Shown one piece after another: positions 58,631 to 64,000 of a stretch of DNA of 64,000 bases. The stretch comes from Armatimonadota bacterium (lineage in GTDB: Bacteria > Armatimonadota > JAAZEB01), in assembly GCA_012512265.1 (NCBI GenBank), contig JAAZEM010000188.1:1-64000 (forward strand). Direction: 5' to 3'. The position numbers and the translations under genes are program-made. Each line of letters starts with the position of its first letter. Position 1 is the first letter of the stretch. Under the pieces are notes generated by a model. It searched no databases and was not told where the DNA came from. It saw only the letters and a list, made by a program, of their open reading frames with translations.

Positions 58631-59884
58631 ATGGCGGAGAAGAAAGTGCGCGTCGGGGTGTTCGGCATTGGCCGGGGGCGGATGTTCGCCCGGCAGGCGG
58701 CCGCGATGGAAGGCGTCGAGCTTGTCGCGATCTGCGACCAGCGCGAGAAGCCGATGCGGGAGTTCGCGGCGCAATATCCCGGGGTGGCGACCTACACGGA
58801 GTACGAGCGCTTCCTGGAGCACGATATGGACGCCGTGGTCCTGGCGAACTACGCCACGGAGCACGCGCCCGCGGCAATCCAGGCGATGCGCGCGGGCAAG
58901 CATGTGCAGAGCGAGAACATCGCGGTGAAGACGATGGCCGAGGCGGTGGCCCTGGTCCGCGCGGTGGAGGAGACCGGCAAGATCTACATGTATGCCGAGA
59001 ACTGTTGCTACATGAACACGGTCCAGGAGATCCGCCGGCTCTATGCCGCGGGCGAGCTGGGCGAGTTCCGCTACGGGGAGGGGGAGTACGTCCACCCCGT
59101 CTCGCCGGACGAGAAGATCCGGCTCTCGCCCACCTGGGACCACTGGCGCAACTGGCTCCCCGCCACCTACTACTGCACCCACGCCATGGGCCCCCTCATG
59201 TACATCTCGCGGACGCGCCCGGTGCAGGTGACCGGCTTCGAGGTGCCCTACGACTTCGAGGACCCCACTTGCACCCAGACGGCCAAGCGGAGCGACACGG
59301 CGGGCATCATCATCTGCCGGATGGATAACGGCGGCTATGTCAAGCTACTCCAGGGGAACCTGAAGTGCCACCTCAACTGGTACCGGATCTATGGGAACCG
59401 GGGGAGCGCCGAGACGCTCCGCCACGGCGACACCGCCTCGATCCGCGTGCGTAAGGAGCCCTGGGAAAAGGGCGAGGAGGAGCCGGTCGAGCGGATCTAC
59501 AGGCCGGAGTTCCCGGAGTTTCACGATCTGGCCTCGCGCACCGGGCATGGCGGTGGCGATTTCTTTGTCGTTCACGAGTTCATCCGCGCAATTCGCACGG
59601 GCGAGCCGCCGTACCTGGACGTGTACACCGGGCTGCAGATGAGCTGCGTGGGGATACTGGCGCACCGGAGCGCGCTCAACAACAACGCCACCTACGAGGT
59701 GCCGCGTTTCCGCGACCCCGCGGAGCTGAAGCGTTGGGAGAACGACCATCTCTCGCCCGACCCGGCAGACCCGACCGAGGCGCGAATCCCCGCGAGCACC
59801 CTGGGCGAGATTGAGAAGCCGCCCGAGGTACGCGCCTCGTTTGAGCGGCGCGCGAGAGAGCTGTGCCCCGACTGGTACGAGTGA
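58631..59884 (+). CDS. Gfo/Idh/MocA-family oxidoreductase
   Basis: A 417-residue NAD(P)-dependent dehydrogenase, longer than the other two in the window: VGVFGIGRGRMFARQAA (cofactor loop), the EN-I-AVKT segment in place of EKP (HVQSENIAVKTMAEA), then AENCCYMNTVQEIRRL and HAMGPLMYIS. The changed EKP motif separates it from typical members and suggests a distinct subfamily. ATG 58631 follows GGGGGAAAAG; in-frame codons upstream run into the repeat and are not coding. Substrate unknown. Confidence 0.83.
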   Translation: MAEKKVRVGVFGIGRGRMFARQAAAMEGVELVAICDQREKPMREFAAQYPGVATYTEYERFLEHDMDAVVLANYATEHAPAAIQAMRAGKHVQSENIAVKTMAEAVALVRAVEETGKIYMYAENCCYMNTVQEIRRLYAAGELGEFRYGEGEYVHPVSPDEKIRLSPTWDHWRNWLPATYYCTHAMGPLMYISRTRPVQVTGFEVPYDFEDPTCTQTAKRSDTAGIIICRMDNGGYVKLLQGNLKCHLNWYRIYGNRGSAETLRHGDTASIRVRKEPWEKGEEEPVERIYRPEFPEFHDLASRTGHGGGDFFVVHEFIRAIRTGEPPYLDVYTGLQMSCVGILAHRSALNNNATYEVPRFRDPAELKRWENDHLSPDPADPTEARIPASTLGEIEKPPEVRASFERRARELCPDWYE

Positions 59885-59892
59885 GACCTGAG

Positions 59893-59925
59893 CCGAGCAG
59901 GCGGCGCGAAGCGCCGCCTGCTCGG
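59893..59925. terminator. Perfect 15-bp bidirectional hairpin
   Basis: CCGAGCAGGCGGCGC and its exact complement around a GAA loop, between the convergent oxidoreductase and ceramidase-like genes (9 and 14 bp from their stops). No T run on either strand. Serves both genes as terminator by position. Confidence 0.7.
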
Positions 59926-59938
59926 CCGATACCGGGCG

Positions 59939-61270
59939 CTACTGGCCGGCGTCCTCCTCCCACAGCTTCCACAGCGCCTTCTGGATTGCGTCCGTCATCC
60001 GCCGGCCGGCATCGGAAGAGAGCCGGCGCGAGAGGATGGGCCGCGCGCCGTAGGCTCCGCGCTCCGCCTGGTCGGTCGTCGGTACGTAGCCGAACCAGTC
60101 GTTGGCCAGCTCCGCGATGAAGGTGAAGGCGGCGGGCGACCACTTCTTCACCTCCAGACCATGGGCGACGAAGATCTCGCCCGGTAGGCCGACGAAGGCG
60201 ATCTCGCCGACGCGGAACGCCTGCACCGGCACCGTCGCCATCTGCCCGTCCAGAGGCCACTCGTCGAACGCCTTGATCGTATACTCTTCGAAATCGCTCC
60301 GGTTCGGTTTCTCGCGCAGGCTATCAACATACGCGCGCATCGCGCTCTCGCGCGTATAGTAGGGGATCGCGAGCTCTTCCAGGCGAGCCGCGATCCGGTC
60401 GACCGCCACCGGCTCGGCCTTCTCGGCGGCGTTCATGGCGACGCCGGCGAACGCCCGGCCCAGCTGCACCGACTTCGCCGGCCCGCTGCGGGGCAGCGAA
60501 GTCGGCTGGTGAGGCACGTGGTTGATATCGCCACAGCAGCCGTTGAGGAAGAGCGTGACTACGTCCTGGCCGTAGATCGCGGAGAGCGCGCGCGCCATCT
60601 CGCCTGGCCAGTCCGCGGAGAGGAAGCGTCCGCCACCACCCCCGATGACGTCCACATGCAAGGCGTGGTTGACCACGAACGCGCGCGGTCGGCCCTCGGA
60701 GTCACTCACCTTCAGCACGAGCACTTCGGGGTCGATGCCGCCAGCGGGGCCGATGGCGCTTCCGGCGGGGCCGCGCCCGAACAGTTCGGTAGCGTCCTTC
60801 ATGCGGAAGAGGCGGTTGAACGAGAGATCGCCCTCCGAACCCCTCGCGGGAGAGAGCTGCGCCGCGAAACGCGATTGGTCGGCGGTGACCACGGCATCGG
60901 CAATCAGCCCGGGCAGGCGCTCCAGCCACGGCTCATTCACCTCGCAGATCCGGCCGGGGCGCACCTCCGGGCCGGTGTGCGTGTGCGTGGCGCAGAGGAG
61001 CACGTTCTCGGGTGGGATCCCGGTTCGCGCCGCGATCCGCTCCTTGGCGGGCTGCGCGAACCCCTTCTCGATGCAGATCAGGTCGCACGAGACCAGCGCT
61101 ACCGCCGCATTCCCCTGGCGGAGCACCAGCGCGCGCGCGAAAAGGTCGTCGCGCACGCTTTCGGAGACGCGCTGGTGGAAATACCCGGCCAGCTGCGTGC
61201 CCACCGGCGGGGTGATGCAGACCTGAGCGGCCCCTGCCTCCAGGGCCGGTTGATTTTCAACTTCAGCCAT
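59939..61270 (-). CDS. Neutral/alkaline ceramidase-like protein
   Basis: A 443-residue protein like the N-terminal catalytic part of neutral/alkaline non-lysosomal ceramidases: AGAAQVCITPPVGTQLAGY, ALVSCDLICIEKG, LLCATHTHTGPE with the zinc His pair, VNHALHVDV and LNGCCGDINH. The C-terminal beta domain of full ceramidases is absent and no signal peptide is visible, so the substrate may not be ceramide; many bacteria carry such proteins near sugar genes. ATG 61270 follows GGAGGAGAGT; a start at 61282 would overlap that site. Confidence 0.78.
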   Translation of the reverse strand: MAEVENQPALEAGAAQVCITPPVGTQLAGYFHQRVSESVRDDLFARALVLRQGNAAVALVSCDLICIEKGFAQPAKERIAARTGIPPENVLLCATHTHTGPEVRPGRICEVNEPWLERLPGLIADAVVTADQSRFAAQLSPARGSEGDLSFNRLFRMKDATELFGRGPAGSAIGPAGGIDPEVLVLKVSDSEGRPRAFVVNHALHVDVIGGGGGRFLSADWPGEMARALSAIYGQDVVTLFLNGCCGDINHVPHQPTSLPRSGPAKSVQLGRAFAGVAMNAAEKAEPVAVDRIAARLEELAIPYYTRESAMRAYVDSLREKPNRSDFEEYTIKAFDEWPLDGQMATVPVQAFRVGEIAFVGLPGEIFVAHGLEVKKWSPAAFTFIAELANDWFGYVPTTDQAERGAYGARPILSRRLSSDAGRRMTDAIQKALWKLWEEDAGQ

Positions 61271-61324
61271 ACTCTCCTCCATCCAATCCCTGCTCTCGTG
61301 GGAGCTTCCGCGAAGGGCAGACGA

Positions 61325-63715
61325 CTACCGCTTCGCTCCGGCGCGCTCGATTCGGCGAGCGATCCGGTCGCGCTGGGCCAGGACCGTTTCGGGATCGCGC
61401 GTAAACTGGGTGAGGCTGGTCGTCACCGGCAGGCACGCCTGGCGCGCTTTCTCAATGGAGCCCTCGCGCTCCGCGAGCAGCGAGAGGTAGTCGTAATCTT
61501 CCAGGCCGTCGCGGATGTTCGCCAGCCGGATGCTGCCGATTGGGCCATCCTTCCCCGGGTAGAGAAGCAGGCCATCGCCGTGAAGCCGGTCGGCCCATAC
61601 CGCTTCGGTGGTGATGCCAAAGTTGAGCAGGGGGCCGTCCTTCTCCGGGTCGATCATCGTCTTGTTGTTTGCGCGGCCCCAGATGTTCAGGCCCCAATAG
61701 AGCATGCCGTCCATCTTCTGGTGATACGCTTGCCACCAGATCACGCGTGCCTCGACGAGCGGGTCGTCGGCCAGCCAGTTGGCATAGGGATAGCGGGGCG
61801 AGCAACAGACGTAGGCCCACACCTGCAACCCGGCTGCGCGGCAGCGCTCGGCGGCGTCCAGATCGTAGCGCGCCGTGAGCGGGCAGTTCCAATCGACGTT
61901 GAGCTCCTTCATCACCGCCGGGTCTTGCGGGATCTTGGCCGTGGTCAGGGTGGGAATCCCCCAGCGCTCCTTCACCAGGCCAAAGTACTCGCGGATGATC
62001 GGCCAGAACTCCTCGCCGCGCTCGTCGAAGGAGTAGACGTAGGCCTTGCTCGCCAGCCCGCGCCGCTTCAGCTCCGCCGCGTAAGGGTCGAGGCGCTGGA
62101 TCAGGCTCTCCTTGAACTGTGGCGTGTAGACGCTAATCGGGCTCCAGCAGACCCAGGTGCGTTTCCCGCGCGGCTCCACCAGGTTCTGCACGTTGAAGGC
62201 GTTCAGGCCCCGGGAAGCGTAGTGGGTCAGGTCGTCCAGGTCCGGCGGGTCGGTGCGCGAGATGTCGTCCGGATTGAGCCGGTGCCGGAGGACGTAGTCG
62301 CCGTACTTGCGCCGCAGTTCCGGGGTCAGTGGCCCGTAAACACTCTCCAGGAAGCCATCCATGAGCGCGAACGCCGTCTTCAACCGGGGCTGGGTGGGCA
62401 GCGTGAAGCCGTAAACGCGGGCTTCGACCGGGATCTTTAGCGCCGGCGCGTTTCCGGGCGTCACGGTGAACTCGCCGCGGTAGGTGCCGGCTGGGGTGCC
62501 CGGCGGGGCGTAGAGGGTGAACCACACGCTCTGGGTTGTGCCGCCCGACACGTCGAAACGGCTCACGGGGAGCAGGGGATCGGGCCACCAGCCCGGCAGA
62601 GCGTCCTTCATCTCCGGATGCGGGTAGAGTTCTGAGATCTTCACGAAGCCGACCTGGTGCCACTCGAAATGCTCTTTTTTCAGCACATTCCCGCGGCTGT
62701 CACGCAGGTCACTCAGCGAGACGGTGCATGCCTCCAGGTCCTTGCCCGGGGTGGCGCGCAGGCAGAGCTGGAAGCTCTCGTACTCGTTGCCCGCGAGCGC
62801 TACGGAGGCGCGGAGCGGCCTCTTCCGGGAGGGGGGCAGCGCGTCGCGCAGCACACGGTGCATGCTCCTTTCCACCCAGGCCAGGTAGGCCGCTCCCGGG
62901 CCGCGCGGGGTTCGCACCGGCCACTCGCGGCGCAGCGCCTCGTCCGAGCTGGTTTCCTGGGCATCCAGGCGGAGCGTGTAGGCGCCGCCGGGGAGCGCGC
63001 GCCCGGCGGAATCGGTGCCGGGCCACTGGAAGGCGATTTGCTCCCCCTCGCCCGATGCGGAGTAAACCGCCTCGTCTCCCCGCAGGACGGATGCTGTCCA
63101 CCGCCCCGGGAAGCTGAGGATCCCGCGGAACTCCAGGTTGTTCCCCCCGCCCAGGCCGGCCACCAGGCGCTCGGACTCCACCCGGAACGGGACGAGCGAG
63201 ATCGAAACGTCGTCAAACCACGCCTTGCCGGTACACTTGCGGAAGAGGATGAAGTACTGGATCTTCGCGACCGGCTTCTTCACGTCGAAGGTGTAGGAGA
63301 CGCGCTCCCAGTCGTGCGTGCCCCGAGAGAAGTCGCCGCGCACTCCCCATAAGTTCGTGCCATCGGCGTAGAAGACGTCCATGTAGAGGCAGTAGTCGAT
63401 GCCCTCCGCGTTCTCCGCTTTGCTCCAGCCCGAGACCTCGAACGGGTGCTGGAGCGGCGGGTTGAAGTGGACCTCCTGCATCGCGCCGTAGTATTCGTCC
63501 GGCTGGGTGGCCGCACAGGCGATCGCGTAGCCGCCTCTTCGCCCGGATCCGGGAGCGAGTGTGTAGCCCTTGCCCGCAGGGTTCCAGCTGGCGGCTGCGG
63601 TCTCGACCGCCTGCTCAAATCCCGGATTGGCGAGCAGGTTCTCACCGCGCTTTGGCGCCGCCATCGCCTGCGTCGCCACCAGCAGCAAGATAAAGCAGAA
63701 GCCTGGCCATCCCAT
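61325..63715 (-). CDS. Secreted DUF4091/GH123-like glycoside hydrolase
   Basis: A 796-residue exported protein. A signal peptide (FCFILLLVATQAMA) precedes a CBM-like beta-sandwich (NLLANPGFEQAVETAA, about 25-170), a second beta region, and a TIM barrel (about 430-770) with YVYSFDERGEEFWP, LNVDWNCPLTARYD, WAYVCCSPRYPYANW and the typical DUF4091 C-end IRLANIRDGLEDYDYL. Asp-Glu in SFDE is the likely catalytic pair, as in GH123 N-acetylgalactosaminidases. ATG 63715 follows GGAGGAGAAG by 5 nt; the 24 residues upstream in frame look non-coding. It probably forms one unit with the ceramidase-like gene 54 bp downstream. Confidence 0.82.
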   Translation of the reverse strand: MGWPGFCFILLLVATQAMAAPKRGENLLANPGFEQAVETAAASWNPAGKGYTLAPGSGRRGGYAIACAATQPDEYYGAMQEVHFNPPLQHPFEVSGWSKAENAEGIDYCLYMDVFYADGTNLWGVRGDFSRGTHDWERVSYTFDVKKPVAKIQYFILFRKCTGKAWFDDVSISLVPFRVESERLVAGLGGGNNLEFRGILSFPGRWTASVLRGDEAVYSASGEGEQIAFQWPGTDSAGRALPGGAYTLRLDAQETSSDEALRREWPVRTPRGPGAAYLAWVERSMHRVLRDALPPSRKRPLRASVALAGNEYESFQLCLRATPGKDLEACTVSLSDLRDSRGNVLKKEHFEWHQVGFVKISELYPHPEMKDALPGWWPDPLLPVSRFDVSGGTTQSVWFTLYAPPGTPAGTYRGEFTVTPGNAPALKIPVEARVYGFTLPTQPRLKTAFALMDGFLESVYGPLTPELRRKYGDYVLRHRLNPDDISRTDPPDLDDLTHYASRGLNAFNVQNLVEPRGKRTWVCWSPISVYTPQFKESLIQRLDPYAAELKRRGLASKAYVYSFDERGEEFWPIIREYFGLVKERWGIPTLTTAKIPQDPAVMKELNVDWNCPLTARYDLDAAERCRAAGLQVWAYVCCSPRYPYANWLADDPLVEARVIWWQAYHQKMDGMLYWGLNIWGRANNKTMIDPEKDGPLLNFGITTEAVWADRLHGDGLLLYPGKDGPIGSIRLANIRDGLEDYDYLSLLAEREGSIEKARQACLPVTTSLTQFTRDPETVLAQRDRIARRIERAGAKR

Positions 63716-63811
63716 AATAACTTCTCCTCCGTGGCGCCGGCCAGGCGGCCGGCACATGGATAGGCGAGCCCCTTCCCACCGGGCCAAGAGGGGGAAGGGG
63801 CATGCCGCGTA

Positions 63812-64000
63812 CTACTTCACTAGGCGCACTTCCAGGTCGTCCAGGAACGCCTCGACCTGCGAAGCGTTGAAGCTATGGATCCAGAGCCGGATCGCGGCGG
63901 TTTCCGGGGGCGTGGTGAAGCGGTAGGAGAAAGGCACCCACTGGCCTGCCTGGCCCGCGAGCGTTCCGACAGGGGCGATGCCGCCTCTCTCATCCTTCTC
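63812..64000 (-). CDS. C-terminal end of a carbohydrate-binding protein (partial)
   Basis: The minus strand reads 62 residues to a TAG at 63812-63814 and is cut by the window edge. It contains GQWVPFSYRFTTPPETAAIR and ends SQVEAFLDDLEVRLVK, the usual last strands of a CBM-type beta-sandwich (compare AWFDDVSISLV in the next gene). The rest of the protein lies outside the window; it may be another glycoside hydrolase of the same cluster. Confidence 0.7.
   Translation of the reverse strand, partial: EKDERGGIAPVGTLAGQAGQWVPFSYRFTTPPETAAIRLWIHSFNASQVEAFLDDLEVRLVK

Noticed and set aside
1..64000. CRISPR array, prophage, integrase or transposase
   Set aside because: No regularly spaced repeats and no protein with transposase, integrase or phage structural motifs were found; the only repeats are the short dispersed elements described.

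Overview
The window is GC-rich (roughly two thirds G+C by eye) and densely coded. About 40 protein genes, one tRNA and many intergenic hairpins can be supported. The organism looks like a Gram-negative-type (diderm) environmental bacterium. A patatin with a C-terminal outer-membrane barrel implies an outer membrane. A fused or secreted polysaccharide-degrading repertoire, several Gfo/Idh/MocA oxidoreductases, a sugar-phosphate isomerase, a UroD-like protein and DUF4091-type hydrolases are typical of Armatimonadota and similar lineages. The phylum is my inference; no rRNA is present to settle it. I see no transposase, phage gene or CRISPR array.

Layout. 0-2.5 kb: tRNA-Arg(CCG) with its own promoter, a STAS-UspA fusion, and undecaprenyl-diphosphatase. 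2.6-9.1 kb: addB-addA recombination enzymes (AddA without its nuclease domain) and a membrane-anchored OB-fold protein. 9.3-12.9 kb: an unknown 373-residue protein, a membrane MA-clan peptidase and a translationally overlapping beta-helix protein. 12.9-16.4 kb (minus): alpha/beta hydrolase, FAD oxidoreductase and lactate-racemase-like protein. 16.6-21 kb: patatin/OMP gene interrupted by an in-frame TGA, an APH-type kinase and an oxidoreductase. 21-26.8 kb: secreted subtilase, a lone hisD behind a consensus promoter, and a sugar isomerase.

26.9-41.2 kb: a CsgG/DUF4384-like protein, a possible NurA nuclease, a 1301-residue GH42-like enzyme, a DUF5602-like protein, a DegT aminotransferase, a UroD-like protein, a GH36-like enzyme and a metallophosphoesterase. 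41.2-42.1 kb: an apparently free-standing structured RNA with promoter and terminator, followed by a small helical protein. 42.4-50.7 kb: a zinc-dehydrogenase/sorbitol-6-phosphate-dehydrogenase fusion, an SDR, an oxidoreductase and a heparinase with a C-terminal propeller. 50.7-58.6 kb: a cecR-ybhGFSR-like ABC exporter operon plus a YwiC-like protein, bracketed by two direct copies of a ~160-bp element with palindromic ends. 58.6-64 kb: an oxidoreductase, a ceramidase-like protein, a DUF4091 hydrolase and the 3' end of another carbohydrate-binding protein.

Together the genes suggest a heterotroph that takes apart complex and sulfated or acidic polysaccharides and processes the unusual sugars through NAD-dependent dehydrogenases and isomerases. 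The points most worth a second look are the paired palindrome-ended elements around the exporter, the in-frame TGA in the patatin gene, the ~185-nt RNA candidate and the nuclease-less AddA.
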